Assembly (NCBI RefSeq): GCF_032362555.1
Contig: NC_083530.1
Location: 1,146,001 to 1,210,000 of the forward strand
Length of the DNA: 64,000 nucleotides
Source of the DNA: Amyelois transitella
Taxonomy: Eukaryota > Arthropoda > Insecta > Lepidoptera > Pyralidae
Direction: 5' to 3'
The position numbers and the translations under genes are program-made. Below, piece by piece: positions 9,788 through 22,800 of the stretch; the stretch's first letter is position 1; every line of letters starts with the position of its first letter. Under the pieces are notes generated by a model that was not told where the DNA came from, ran no database searches, and saw nothing but the letters and a program-made list of their open reading frames with translations.

Positions 9788-9900
9788 CTTGAGATTGAGT
9801 TAGCCTAGAAGTAAGTTTGAGACTTATGTAACGAGATACTAACTCAACGATACTATATTTATTCATACTTATTTTATAATACTTACTCACATATTCATAC
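9788..9900 (-). mobile_element. tRNA-derived SINE tail fragment
   Basis: Matches the tail of the copy at 37742-37962 (GATTGAGTTAGCCT..GTAACGAGATACTAACTCAA). The tRNA-like head is missing. Confidence 0.55.
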
Positions 9901-9907
9901 TTATAAA

Positions 9908-10165
9908 TGTGCCGTGAGGTTCCCGGCACCCATAAAAAGGAATAGGCCACTCCATCTCGTTCCCATGGATGTCGTAAAAGGCGATTAAGGGATAGGGCTT
10001 ATAAACTTAGGATTCTTATTTCAGGCGATGGACTAGCAACCTGTCACTATTTGAATATCAATTCTAACATAAAGCCAAATAGATGAACATGGCCTATCGA
10101 TCTCTTCAAGACTGTCGGCTCTGTCTACATATAGACGTGACTATATGAACGAATGAATGAATGTA
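9908..10165 (+). mobile_element. SINE-like family A
   Basis: Near full length, from GTGCCGTGAGGTTCC to CTACATATAGACGTGACTATATG. The tail has drifted to (ATGA)n. Confidence 0.65.
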
Positions 10166-10404
10166 GTATGTTGTTCAGTTCAGTGTGAGAAGAGTGTGAT
10201 GTTTTCCTAGAGGCGACTGTTCTTAATGACTTCCGCTATAAATAACAATGACTCTGTCACGAAGTCAATGTTTATTTTAATTACATAGTTAAAATATGGC
10301 AGACATTTTTAAAATAGATACATATTTGTTCAGCTTGTTGCCAGTTTACGTTCTTTACGGAACATATAATTAAACACGCATGATACGCACATTAAAACAT
10401 AAAC

Positions 10405-10666
10405 AAAACATATAATGACGTCTGTATGCCCTGCGGGGTAGGCAGAGCCAACAGACATCAAAAGACTGATAGGGAATGCTCAGCCGTTTGGTTTGGAATG
10501 ATAGAATTGAGATTCAAATAGTGACAGGTTGCTAGCACATCGCCTTAAATAAGAATCCCAAGTTTATAAGCCTATCCCTTAGCCACCTCTTACGACATCC
10601 ATGGCAAACTAGATGGAGTGGTCCTGTTCTTTTTATTTAATATTGGTGCCGGGAACCACACGGCAA
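10405..10666 (-). mobile_element. SINE-like family A
   Basis: Near full length in reverse, ending GGGAACCACACGGCA. Confidence 0.65.
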
Positions 10667-10669
10667 AGA

Positions 10670-11020
10670 GGAAGAAGATTCAACTTCTAATACTTCTCCT
10701 TTAAACTTGGTGAGATAAATATCTACACGCAAAATTATCCCAAAAAACGGCGTCTGAATATTTCAACTTTTTGTAAAGTTAAAAAGTTCATGAGGAAATA
10801 ATTCGTAAAAGTTTTGATTTTCCCCCAAAGTCTCCCCTAAGTGGGTATACTAACAGCTGTATTCAAATTTGTGCCGCGCGGGTCTTGAATCTTCCGAGAA
10901 TAATAGAGATGTGTAACTCGTGAGCGATTCGTTAAAAAGATATATGTATATCCGTGAACTACGATGAGTGATTGAATCATTCAATTCATTAATACATCTT
11001 TAAATCCCTTATCCTTGATA
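10670..11020. other. Unassigned AT-rich spacer
   Basis: No exon, RNA gene or repeat copy recognised. Confidence 0.4.
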
Positions 11021-11023
11021 AAT

Positions 11024-11298
11024 TAGCTGTGCCCGCGACTCCGTCCGCGTGATATAGTTATTTTGAGCATCATTGAAGCCCTAAAGGTTGAATAATTTTC
11101 CCCGTTTTTTTTTCACATTTTCCATTATTTCTTCGCTCCTAATAGTTGAAGCGTGATGTTATATAGCCTAAAGCCTTCTTCGATAAATAGTCTATTCGAC
11201 ACAAAAATATTTTTTCAACTTGAACTAATAGTTCCTGAGATATGCGCGTTCAAACAAACAAACAAACTCTTCAGCTTTATAATATTAGATAGTATAGA
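11024..11298 (-). mobile_element. Helitron-like family 1
   Basis: Reverse copy with the hairpin GCGACTCCGTCCGCG at the left. The terminal CTAG has decayed to TTAG. The 5' end has a small duplication (TTAGATAGTATAGA). Confidence 0.6.
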
Positions 11299-11422
11299 CG
11301 CGAAAAATTTGTCTGCCTATTCATACCGCTTTAACAGAATTTGAATCTCAATTCTATCATTAGCTGAAAGTGGCATAAATTCTGATTTTCACAACAAACC
11401 TTACCATTTTTACATACATTCC

Positions 11423-11703
11423 AACATATAGTCACGTCTATATCACTTGCGGGGTAGACAGAGCCAAAAGACTTGAAAAGACTGATAGGCCACGTTCAGG
11501 TTTTTGGCTTGATGATATAATTGAGATTCAAATAGTGATAGGTTGCCAAGGCTAGCCTATCGCCTAAAAGAATAATCCCAAGTTAATTTGAGACCTATGT
11601 AACGAGTAAGATAGGCTTATACTATCCCTTACTCGCCTTTTACGACATCTATGGTAAAGAGTGGTCCTATTCTTTTTTATTGGTGCCGGTAACCACACGG
11701 CAA
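11423..11703 (-). mobile_element. SINE-like family A with a 20-base internal insertion
   Basis: Full-length reverse copy. It carries an extra stretch around 11584-11610 (GAGACCTATGTAACGAG) that matches part of the tRNA-SINE tail. Confidence 0.6.
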
Positions 11704-11921
11704 CCATTTTAAAGAAAAACCTATCCTTTCCTTTGGTCGTTGAAATGCAATTACGAATGGCCGCAGAGTTCTCAAACGGCTTTTAGCGCGATAGAATATT
11801 TCATTGGACGCAATGTGAGATGCTTTGAAGCGTAGATTGTATCACTTCGGACGATATTACATTATTTTTAACCCACGATACAATAAGAGGGTTTGTACTG
11901 ATATTTAAAACTCGACCTATA

Positions 11922-12081
11922 TCTATACTAATATTATAAAGCTGAAGAGTTTGTTTGTTTGTTTGTTTGAACAAAATAATCTCAGGAACTACTGGGTCGA
12001 ATTGAATAGGGGGAAGGGGAATGGGGAAGAGATGTAGTGGTCCTATTCTTTTTTCATTGGTGCCGGGAACCACACGGCACA
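11922..12081. mobile_element. Helitron family 1 fragment joined to family A fragment
   Basis: 11922-12005 is the 5' part of a plus-strand Helitron-like element starting TCTATACTAATATT. It runs into the 5' end of a reverse family A copy (12022-12081). Confidence 0.5.
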
Positions 12082-12084
12082 ATT

Positions 12085-13055
12085 ATGAATATTAAATAAA
12101 ATCCACTCAGTATTTAAAAATACATTATATATTTCACTAAAATATTTACACTATTTACTTACTTAAACTTATAATTGCTTATAATAAACCCGTTTATTAT
12201 AAATTCCATGAAACATACATTTTATTATGTAAACCCCTCTGTGGCGTAGTGTTAAAATTCTTTCTTTAGAATTAGAAATTTCTGATTTGATTCTCGGTCA
12301 GGTCAAGATGTAATTTACTTTTCTGACGTTTCTTAATGTTTAAATATACATTAAGTAAGCGCCAACTACCATTTTTTTTCTTAAATTACACACAAATTCT
12401 TAAGATTTGAAGAGGGCAAAACTTTTATTAAAAATACCTAAGTCAAATTTTTAACACTAATTTTGTTGAAAGATATAAATATGTATATCTAAAATACAGT
12501 ATTAAAAGAAATTAATTATACCATTTGTTATTTAATTTCGTATTTTATTTCCATTGGTATAAATTAATTTAGAAATTATTATTTTTTTTTTATAAAAAAA
12601 GAAAGGTCAAGATTATTTACCCAACTTTAATAATAAACAGCGCCATCTATTATCGAATCCTGAAACCTTTTAGTTCGGGCGGCAAAGGATGCGGAAGTAA
12701 GTTTGTTTGTTAGTTTATTACCTCTTCACGTATTATCTACTAAACTAATCTTTAAATTTCGCGTATGTATAATTAAAAGTCTGGAAAAGGGCAGAAGTTA
12801 TGTATATTATCCGGTTGTAATCCCGGTAAAAACAATAGTTCTTGTAGCATTTTCGATAAACCCGTATTATTTTATAAGTGGCGCTTGACATTCGCGCGGG
12901 CGAAGCCGCGGGTTAACTAATAGTAGTCATTAAATACAGCGCAATCAATCCACAAACGCAAACATTACAGAAGAATTTCAAGTTCTTGCGGCGAAAGGAA
13001 TGATTTTAATTACTTAATTATTATATACAGCGCCATCTATGCACAAACACGAACA
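12085..13055. other. AT-rich DNA downstream of the small Maf gene
   Basis: Includes a degenerate tRNA-like stretch near 12236-12306 (CCTCTGTGGCGTAGTG .. GATTTGATTCTCGG), probably an old SINE, and a GC hairpin GCGCGGGCGAAGCCGCGGG at 12893-12911 that looks like another Helitron-type 3' end. The distal 3' UTR of the Maf gene may lie here. No clear polyadenylation site was chosen. Confidence 0.4.
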
Positions 13056-15661
13056 CTACGGCAGAATCTCAAGTTCTGGCGGCAATGGAATGCTTTTCAT
13101 CATGGCGAACCGTTTCAGGGCGTCATATTTGCCGCGCAAAGCGTCAATTTCTTCGCGTATTCTCGTGTTTTCTTCTTGCATCATTTCCATGTCATGCCAT
13201 TCCTGAAAAAAATATGAAGATTTCATTTCATATAATATCAAACACCAGCTGCGCTAAAGGCGTCGCTCCCGTAAAAAATTTGGGACTTTTTATTTCGAAA
13301 TTACCTAGTTTTTAACATGGAAATTTCGAGATAAAAAGTCTATTTAAGTATGGCTAATAATAAACTTGTTATTCTTCTTTTATTTGATGACCTATCATTA
13401 AGCCAAACAGCTGAACGTGGCCATTCAGTCTTATCAATATTGTTGGCTCTGTCTACCAAGCAAGGGATATAGACCTGACCATATGTATGTATGTATGTTT
13501 GTGAAGGATAAACACATGATTGTATGTACATATTTAGATAAGGGAGAAAAACAAGATTCAACTGCATTCCATTATGGTTCAACTTATATTCCGGGCACAG
13601 TACCTGACTCTTCTCAGTCTCAAGCTCGTCTTTCTGCTCGATACGTTTAATACGGCACGAGGCTGCGTACCCCCTGTTCTTGAGCGTTCTACGACGCTGT
13701 TTCATTCTGAAAATTAAAATAAGAATCTTAGAAAATATAAATAGGAATCTTTGGAAATATACATAAGAATCTTTGGAAATATACAAAAGAATCTTTGGAA
13801 ATATAAATATGAATCTTAGTAAATGTAAATGAGAAACATATCTATTTACTTGTCGTTGCCCACGACTTCGTTCGCCAATCTGATTACTGACAATCTTAAT
13901 TTTATTGAAAAACATACATATGTATGTATGTTTAATCACGTCAATATCACTAGCAGGGTAGACAGAGCCACCAGTCTTGAAAAGACTGATAGGCCACGCT
14001 CAGCTGTTTGGCTTAGTGATAGAATTAAGATTCAAATAGTGACAGGTTGCTAGCCCATCGCCTAAAAGAGGAATCCCAAGTTTATAAGCCTATCCCTTAG
14101 TCGCCTTTTACGACATCCGTGGTAAAGTGGTCCTATTTATTTTTTTAATGATGCCGGAACAACACACGGTACTATTTTTATATTATGGATTACAATAAAA
14201 CATACCTAACAATCTGATCCCTCGTCAAGCCTCTCATCTTGAGCTGCCGGTTGAGGTCCCGCACGGAGATGGAGACCAGCTCGTCATCGCTGATCTCAGC
14301 ACACGGGGTCGGTGAGAGTGGAGCCTGAAAAAAGATATAAATAAATCATGACAATTTGGATCCTGAAATAAGATATGACAATTTGTATTTGAATAAGTAT
14401 TCATTTTGAAATTTCAAATTTCATTTTGATTTCACATTAAAAGTTGAAGTTAAATTAATTACTAGCAACTTAATTTACTGCTGCTTCCAAAGCGTCAGTG
14501 GAGAAGAAGCGGTAACAAAATGCGCTGCAGCATTTTCTTTAACAATGTCAACTTCACAATTATAAAAACTTAGAATTAGAATAGAAATGTAGATGAGAGT
14601 ATAAATTGTTATGATTAATATACTAATATAGAAATATTATTTTATAATATTTAGGTTCTAAATAAAAACACAATACATTAAATAGTCCTTTTTGCTGTTT
14701 CACAAAGGTATGGTATTAATCAAACCATACCATAAATCCGTTTTCATTGTACAAGTTCCCTTGTCCTTTGACAAAGGCCTCCACCATTAGTTTCCCAGTT
14801 TTTATTTTGCTGTAATCACATCTTTAGGTTCTTTTCCTTCTTCATCTATTTCATATACTAGCTTTGCCCGTGACTTCGTCCGCTTGGAATAGTTATTTTG
14901 GGCATCATCGAAGCCGTCAAGAATGAATAATTTTCCCCATTTTTTTCACATTTTCCATAATTTCTTTGCTCCTTATAGTTACAGCGCAATGTTATATAGC
15001 CTTAAGCCTTCCTCAATAAATGGTCTATTCAACGCAAAAAGTACCAGTAGTTCCTGAGATTAGCGTGTTCAAACAAACCAACAAACTGTTCAGCTTTATA
15101 ATATTAGTATAGATAAAGCTCATATATATATATAATTTTAGTGCATTTGACCTGTTGGTGCGCAGGATGAGGCATAAGGTGGTGCACGAAAGCTTAAATA
15201 ATACGTATTCACTTTTGCCTTGAAAATAAAAGGAGAGGAGTGGCATTTGCACTCAGCACCAACCAGCCTCCATCGCCAGAGACACGGTGTCGCCGCGCTG
15301 TAGACTAGCGCGGACATGTTAGGCATAACATTTTGAGACAAACAATTTTATGTTTGTTTACATTACAACTTTGACAGTTAGAAAATAAACATTCAATTAC
15401 TTACATTACGACAGGAAAAACTAAATCATGAGAGGCTTCAATATGAGCAGAATACAGAATTCTAAAGGGAAATCAATAGAATGCGCCGTTTTAATGGTTA
15501 AAGCATGACTTGCACTTTTCGTGGAATTGTCCAGAAACCACTTATTTTTGTACTTAATTTTTATTCAAACAAGAAATGTTTGATAAATTGAAGTTTCTAT
15601 AAGTTATTTCACTCACCATTAGCGCTTTCCGAACGCCCAGCTCTTTTAAATCATGAGGCAT
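13056..15661 (-). CDS. maf-S: Small Maf bZIP transcription factor
   Basis: Four coding exons: 15617-15661, 14206-14324, 13604-13706 and 13056-13202, all with GT-AG junctions and consistent phase, giving 137 aa. The extended homology region ([28 protein letters not shown]) leads into the Maf-type basic region [18 protein letters not shown] and a short leucine zipper ([12 protein letters not shown].. to [10 protein letters not shown]). There is no transactivation domain, which marks small Mafs as opposed to large Mafs. Small Mafs bind MARE/ARE sites in the nucleus as partners of CNC bZIP proteins (Cnc/Nrf2 type). The start is the first in-frame ATG (15661-15659), with an in-frame stop just upstream. 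A second ATG (15619-15617) is the last codon of exon 1 and would give 123 aa. Divergent neighbour of RTF1. Confidence 0.93.
13389..13500 (+). mobile_element. SINE-like family A 3' fragment in maf-S intron 3
   Basis: Holds the last ~110 bases plus an (ATGT)n tail, a 5'-truncated insertion in the last maf-S intron, about 100 bases from exon 3. Confidence 0.6.
13735..13830 (+). repeat. ~27-bp tandem repeat in maf-S intron 2
   Basis: Four units containing AGAATCTTTGGAAATATAC/A and close variants, right after exon 3 on the plus strand. Confidence 0.65.
13914..14172 (-). mobile_element. SINE-like family A in maf-S intron 2
   Basis: Full-length reverse copy, 33 bases from the exon 2 splice donor. 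Nearly identical along most of its length to the copy at 19981-20231. Confidence 0.65.
14466..14560 (-). mobile_element. Repeat family B fragment in maf-S intron 1
   Basis: Contains the block TTACTGCTGCTTCCAAAGCG..TCAGTGGAGAAGAAGCGGTAACAAA shared with 38214-38425 and 48112-48290. Confidence 0.5.
14858..15113 (-). mobile_element. Helitron-like family 1 in maf-S intron 1
   Basis: Complete reverse copy. CTAG at 14858-14861 sits next to A, there is a hairpin GTGACTTCGTCCGC, and the 5' TC at 15113 is next to T on this strand. No coding capacity. Confidence 0.7.
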
Positions 15662-16855
15662 AATAAGTTTTTGGGGTCACAAATCGAATCGGGGCACCTC
15701 GTTATAACTTATAACCAGATTTTGCACTTTCCACGTAGTTCAATTGTTATGTTATACAGTCGTCACACCTTTGTTGATAAAATCAATAGAATATTCACGA
15801 GTGAATTTTGTTTTTTCGAGGCTTTTTCTTTTCTTTCGTCTCGTCCGAAAATAGATAGAACTTGACCTAGTTGACGTGATGTTGTTGAAGTAACGTCAAT
15901 TTGCGATGACAATGACATGTTGATAAAGTTGAGCCAAGAACAAGAAGCTTAGAATGATCCTGCGAATGGAGTAACTAATTACCAGACTACGGCAAAGCAA
16001 AAAGGAGGGTCATGATTTTAACCTGTATATGCGGGTATGGTATGGTCATCTGTTTCCTCACAACTTATTATTTTAATCAGATATATGACGGTATAGCCAT
16101 GACCGCATGACAATAGCAAAAATTGTAATTATATTAAATAACATAAAATACATACCCCTCCGGGAAAGAGGCGTGATTTTATGTTATGTTATTGTTATGT
16201 TAACATAAAATCAAAGTGGCATGCAACCACGGCTATCCTTAACACATATTTCTATCAATATGACGTATAAATAGTTTTAACATAACAATTTAGGGGAGAG
16301 TATTTCCTTGTTTCGTACATTTATAGTGTTTTAGTAGACGAGTTTTGGTTTTTAAACCTTCTATTGTTAATGTTTTACTTTTGCGGTGACCATTATTATT
16401 TAATTTATCTTCTATAAATAAGGAAGTTATCATAAAATATTTCAAAAAAAATTCAAAACTACAACAAAAATATTTTTGGGAAAAATTATGTAGATATATA
16501 AAACATTTTTAATTTTGATAACTTATGTGTATTTAAGTGACAATATCACATTTCCATGGTAGTAATTATATAGTCACAAAGTTCTCAAACGTAGCTCACG
16601 GATGGCACGGACGGAGATTAAAATACTCGCAAAAAGACACGACACGAACCGTAACAAAGGTAATACGAGAGTACAATGTACATTTTATACGTGTATCCAA
16701 ACGCGTTGTTTTTTTTTCTTGTTTTTGACAAGCCAAGCCAGCCATCCGCTTTTTTTTTATTCTTCTAAGAATTTCGTTTGGTGAGAGTGTTTTCAATAGA
16801 ATAAAAGTGTTCGTTATCATATTATAAATTTTTATAGTGTCACCATTGTCCCAAA
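15662..16855. promoter_or_regulatory. Divergent intergenic region between maf-S and RTF1
   Basis: About 1.2 kb between the two translation starts. It must hold both promoters and 5' UTRs. A short LINE tail (16140-16200) lies in the middle. No TATA box or other specific site could be assigned with confidence. Confidence 0.5.
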
Positions 16856-19800
16856 ATGGCTAAACGGAAAAATAAACCACTAATTGATTCAGATTCTAGC
16901 AGCGAGTGTTCAGATTTGGATTCGGTAAGCTTCGATTAAGTTTTCCTAGGTTAGAACTTAATGTCTAGACATACAAAAATTTCAGTTATTCGCTTGTATC
17001 CAGGCCAAGATCAATGTTGCGATGCTCTATATTCATCTAATGCGCAATAACTGAGAAATGTAACTTACATCGCAATTCGGGGTAGCAAATTCTCTCTCAT
17101 ATTTATATCTTAAAAATTTGTAAGAAATTTTCCTGCTTGCACCAATTTACTTTCAAAATCGTAAGCTCTACAATGGCTTCTCATCGAATGAGTCATGTGA
17201 AATTAGATTAAAACATCTTTTTGTCCGCTGTAAACGTTATTTTTATGGAATAAACTTATGTAAATATTTTTGTTGTCATTTAATGTCATGTGTTATTTTT
17301 CGTTTTATTGTTCATATTAAGAAATTGCGCACTTCTCAATCAGAACTGAGCCAAGACAGCCAACATAAATGTATGTTCAAAAATCTGTTGTTATGTAATC
17401 CCAGACTTTCACTTTAGGCTAGAAATTTTGAGTCATTGATCTTGGTTTGTGTTTTTTGATAAATCACATTTTAAGGTTACTTTTGCAGTGTTTTTATTTT
17501 GTGGTGATTTTTTGTCTATGGTCTACAATAGGATGTATGTAATAAATAAGTTTTTTTTTTAATTTATATATTATCAGAATCTATTGTCTCATCAAGTAAA
17601 AATTAATATGTTTACTTGGTCCTAGAGAGCTAAGACTTACATACATAAAATCACGCCTCTTTCCCGGAGGGGTAGGCAGAGACTACCTCTTTCCACTTGC
17701 CACAATCTCTGCATACTTCTTTAGCTTCATCCACAATCAGCTAGGTATTATAAAATCAAACAATGTGAAATTTATTGTTCCCTAAGCCATTGAAGATTTT
17801 GATAATTAAGAAAATTATATATATAACTAGCTGTCCCCGCAAACATTGTTTTGCCATATATATAATTTTTAAGTTATTTCAAGTTAAAAAAAATGTTTTA
17901 ACGGACAACCCTTTACACAAAGGGGTATGAAAAATAGATGTTGGCCGATTCTCAGACCTACTCGATATGCATACAAAATTTCATGAGAATCGGTCAAGCC
18001 AATGAACAATGTGTCACAAGAATCTATATTAATATTATAAAGCTGAAGAGTTTGTTTGTTTGTTTAAACGTGCTAATCTCAGTAACTCCTGGTTCGAATT
18101 AAAAAATTCTTTTTGTGTTGAATAGACCATTTATCGAGGAAGGCTTTAGGCTATATAACATCACGCTGCAACTATTAGGAGCGAAAAAATAATGGAGAAT
18201 ATGAAAAAAATATGGGAAAATTATTCATCCTTGAGGGCTTCAACGATGCAAGAATAACTATTCCAGATGCAAGAATAACACGGGCACAGCTAGTTTTATA
18301 TATAACATTATCATACTTAAAATGCGGGTCCTCTCTTATTGATTTTGTCCTTGGAGGGTACCGCTTGAAACAGTCAGATAGTACTATAACTGAACTAGTC
18401 ATACAGATTTCTAAGCCATCAGTCCTTTTTCCTCACATTTCTTTTTCTTAGCTTTTGCCCTGTATATACATCAAATTCTTAGTACATACATCAGTTTGTG
18501 TGCTAACTGATGCTCTTACGGTGAGGGAAAACATTGTGGAAACATGCACATTCAGGCAATTGGATTTATAACCGTGATCCAATATGTGTTAGATTCTACT
18601 GCAAAACATAAATGTTTGGATCGTGGTCAGAAGGTGCATCTGGATTACTCTACAGAGACGTGAGTATGTCCCGAGACAAACACTTTGAAGAAGAATAACA
18701 TACATACATATGGTCACGTCTATATCCCTTGCGGGGTAGATAGAGCCAATAGTCTTGAAAAGACTGAATGGCCACGTTCAGCTATTTGGCTTAATGATAG
18801 AATTGAGATTCAAATAGTGACAGGTTGCCTACAAAAGTACAACTTGTTGACCTAAAAAAGAATCCCAAGTTTGTAAGCCTATCCCTTAGTCGCCTTTTAC
18901 GACATCCATGGGAAAGAGATGGAGTGGTCCTATTCTTTTTTGTTGTATTGTTACTGGGAACCACACGGCACAGAATAACACTTTGAAGAAGAAGATTGAG
19001 CACAATTCTGTTCTTCACAATTTTTATTATGACACAAGAAAATAGTAATAAATGTTATTTTTTTTTTCTAGCAATTTCTTAACCTAGCCAAAAAGAAAAA
19101 GAAAGGGGATTCCCCCCCGCCTTCGAAGTCCAAAGCTCAGTCGCCTCAGTCCTCAGATAGCGAGTCTGACTATGATGATGATAAAAAGAACTGTAAGTAC
19201 ACATCTATTAGATAAATTATTGTTTGTTTCACTCATACACAACCTTAATTAACATTTAAAATATAAAAGACAGGTTGCTAACCCATCGCTTAAAAGAATC
19301 CCATGTTTATAAGCCTATCCTGTAGTCACCTTTTACGACATCCTTGAGAAAGAGGTGGAGTGGTCCTATACTTTTTTTTATAACTATTTGAATTGCAATT
19401 CTATGATTAAGCCATGCTGAATGTGGCCTATCAGACTTTTCAAGACTGTCGGCTCTGTTCTGTATAATTGTAGCTCACACACAATATATGTATATATGAA
19501 AACAATAATAAACTTCTGCTTGTGCATTTTTGACATGACATTAATATGTACAGTGTGTACATATCTTAATTAATCATAATTTATTTGATGAAATATTCAT
19601 ATTGAAATCATTAGTTACATACATATATACATATAGTCACGTCTATATCCCTTGCGGGGTAGACAGAGCCAACAGTCTTGGGCAGACTGACAGGCCTTGT
19701 TCAGCTCTTTGGCTTGATCTCTTCTTCTACACATGCGCTTTGGAAGCGGTAGTAGTTATAATTAGATTTAAATGATGTGATCTCAATAAGTTACCACTTA

Positions 19801-22800
19801 TACAAGGTACCCCTTGTATCCAATTTTGAAAATAAATTGTAGGAATTATAGTTACAAAAAAATTCCAAATTCCTACAGAGATAGAAGGAGAAAAGAGGAA
19901 AGAAATAATCAATATCTTCCCTTTGGTGGCGGTCGAGCCGAATCATCGCTCCCGCTACACCTACATAAATCAATTCTATACATACATACATACATATACA
20001 TATGATCACGTCTATGTCCCTAGCGGGGTAGACAGAGCCACCAGTCTTGAAAAGACTGATAGGCCACGCTCAGCTGTTTGGCTTAGTGATAGAATTGAGA
20101 TTCAAATAGTGACAGGTTGCTAGCCCATCGCCTAAAAGAGGAATCCCAAGTTTATAAGCCTATCCCTTAGTCGCCTTTTACGACATCCGTGGGAAAGAGA
20201 TGGAGTGGTCCTTACTTCTTTTTTGTAATGGTTTGTTTCTATTCTTTAATCAATTCCAGCAAAATCTTCATCGTCCGGCTCTGACTCAGAAAGCGATGCG
20301 GCCAGCAACGCTTCCAGCAAAGTCCAGTCGAGGAACAGCCGGAGAGCATCCACGGACCACTCTGACGATGGTCAACATAAGGAGACCAAGAGTGATGTTA
20401 GAAAAAGCACAGACAGCGCTGGTTCGGCTAAAAAGGATACGTATAGCGAACCTGAGGAAGGTGAGTTTGGTGGAAAAATAACATCTCAACTTAGTTTTTT
20501 ATAAGATCTTAGATCACAAGGGCAATAAAAGCTATGAACGGGGTTAATAGCATAGACTTGTTCAACTGTACTTTGACTGAGTTCACAAGAGCTATGTTAT
20601 ATGAATTATCCTCATAAGTACACAAATAATTTGATTAATATAATTGTAATGTAATTAGCTACTCTATCGCATTGGGTAACACTGTAATGATAGGGTTGGT
20701 TATTGTCAATAAATAAATAAATAAATAAATTTTAAATGCGAATGTGGCGACATCTATGCGCCACAAGTCACAAAAATTAAAAAATCACGCAACGCTGTCA
20801 ATCGAAAACAGCGAGAAATTCAAATCGCGCAAGCAAAGGTTTCACGGATTGGAGCTATATATACAACTTCCGACACAATATATTTGTTTGTTTATTTCAT
20901 TTGTAATATCTTTATTGCATAGAAATTTACACAGTAACAAGAAAATAGTACAAAGTTATAAAATAAACAAATCACTAGCAATGGCGGACTTATCCCATAA
21001 AGGGTCTCGTCTGTCGCGCGGTTCCCCAGGCACAACATCTAGCCTGGCTGAAGATATTCCCTTTGGTGGCGGTCGAGCCGAAACATCGCTCTTGCTACAC
21101 GAATGTTAGTTTATTTGTTGTCTCGTAAATTCAATGCAGAGGTCGTGGCAAGTGGCCACGTTTAGCTGTTAGGCTTAATGATAGAATTGGGATTCGATTA
21201 GCAACAGGTTGCTAGACCATCGCCTGAAAGAAGAATCGCAAGTTTATCGCATCCCTTAGGCGCATTTTACGACATGCATGGAAAAGAGATGGAGATATAT
21301 GTATATTATAAACTTCTTCTTTCTTCTTCTTCTTTAAGGCGACCTGCTAGCAACCTGTCACTTTATATGAATCTCAATTCTATCAGTAAGACAAACGGCT
21401 GAACGTGGCCTATCTGTATTTTCAAGATTGTTCGCTCTGTCTACCCTGCAAGGGAAATAGACGTGATTTTATGTAGGTATGTAAATTTTGCAACTTCTTC
21501 AACAGGTGAAGTGTCATCGCATTCGTCTGACAACGACTCCATTGATTCTGAAGAGGAATTTGATGACGGGTAAGAACCTTATCTTAAGGTGATAAGGGAA
21601 TGTTGTGATGTGAAAGAAGATGTAGTTACAGGAATAGAAAAGGGTATGTTAAGATGGTTCGGTCATGTGGAGAGGATGAATGAAAGCAGGTTGACTAAGC
21701 AGATATACAAGGAGAGTGTGGAGGGAAAGGTCGAATTTTGAAATGAATGAATGAATTGATCAAATTAAGGACGTCCTGGTAAAGGGTCAGGTCGAGAGTA
21801 CCCGAAACCGCCGAGCTTGCATGGAGAGAGTTATGATTTTGGATGAAGCGAAGGAAGTGTGCAGAGATCGTGGCAAGTGGAAAGAGGTAGTCTCAGCCTA
21901 CTCCTCCGGGAAAGAGGCGTGATTTTATGCATGTATGTATGTAAGAACCTTACTATTAACTAATTACGCCCAGGTAAAATGCAGGTCAGCGATCGTTGCG
22001 AACAACTAGTAACAATAATATTATCTTATTTCGAAGCGCGCCGTGTTAAACCTCGTGGTCGTGTTAGCGGGGTAGACATCCAAAATTCACATGACTCTGA
22101 GCGAGATGGAGATATGTAGATGGAAATGTTTGGAAGTCCGCCGTGATGCCGTGTGGTTCCCGGCACCATTAGAAAAAAGAATGGGACCACTCCATCTCTT
22201 TCCCATGGATGTCGTAAAAGGCGACTAAGGGGTAGGCTTATAAACTTGCGATTATTATTTTAGGTGACGGGCTACCAACCTGTCACTATTTGAGTCTCAA
22301 TTCTATCACTAAACCAAACAGCTGAACGTGACCTATCAGTCTTTTCAAGACTGTTGGCTCTGTCTACCCCGCAAGGGATTTATACGTAATTATATGTATG
22401 TATGTATGTTTCCAGTTACGACGAGAACCTAATGGGCGATGATGAAGATAGGAAACGTTTGGCGGCCATGTCAGAGAAAGAGAGGGAACAGGAGATATTC
22501 AAACGCATAGAGAGGAGGGATCTGCTGAAAACGAGGTTAGTACAAAAAACTTTAAAAATCTCCAAGCATCAAAATTCACACGCATCAGCTTAATGATAAG
22601 GGATATAGACGTGACCAATATGTATGTATGTAACCTGTACTTAATGACATTGACATAGGGATTTTCAAGGCGAGAGCGAATACTAAAAATATACTATATA
22701 CGAAGACTATACTATATATAGTGGAAAGAGGTAGTCTCTGCCTACCCCTCCGGGAAAGATGCGTGATTTTATGTATGTATGTATGTATGTATATACGATG

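Noticed and set aside
13340-13939. A 199-codon minus-strand frame as a separate gene
   Set aside because: Only its middle ([20 protein letters not shown]..) is real, as maf-S exon 3. The rest is intron and a SINE fragment.
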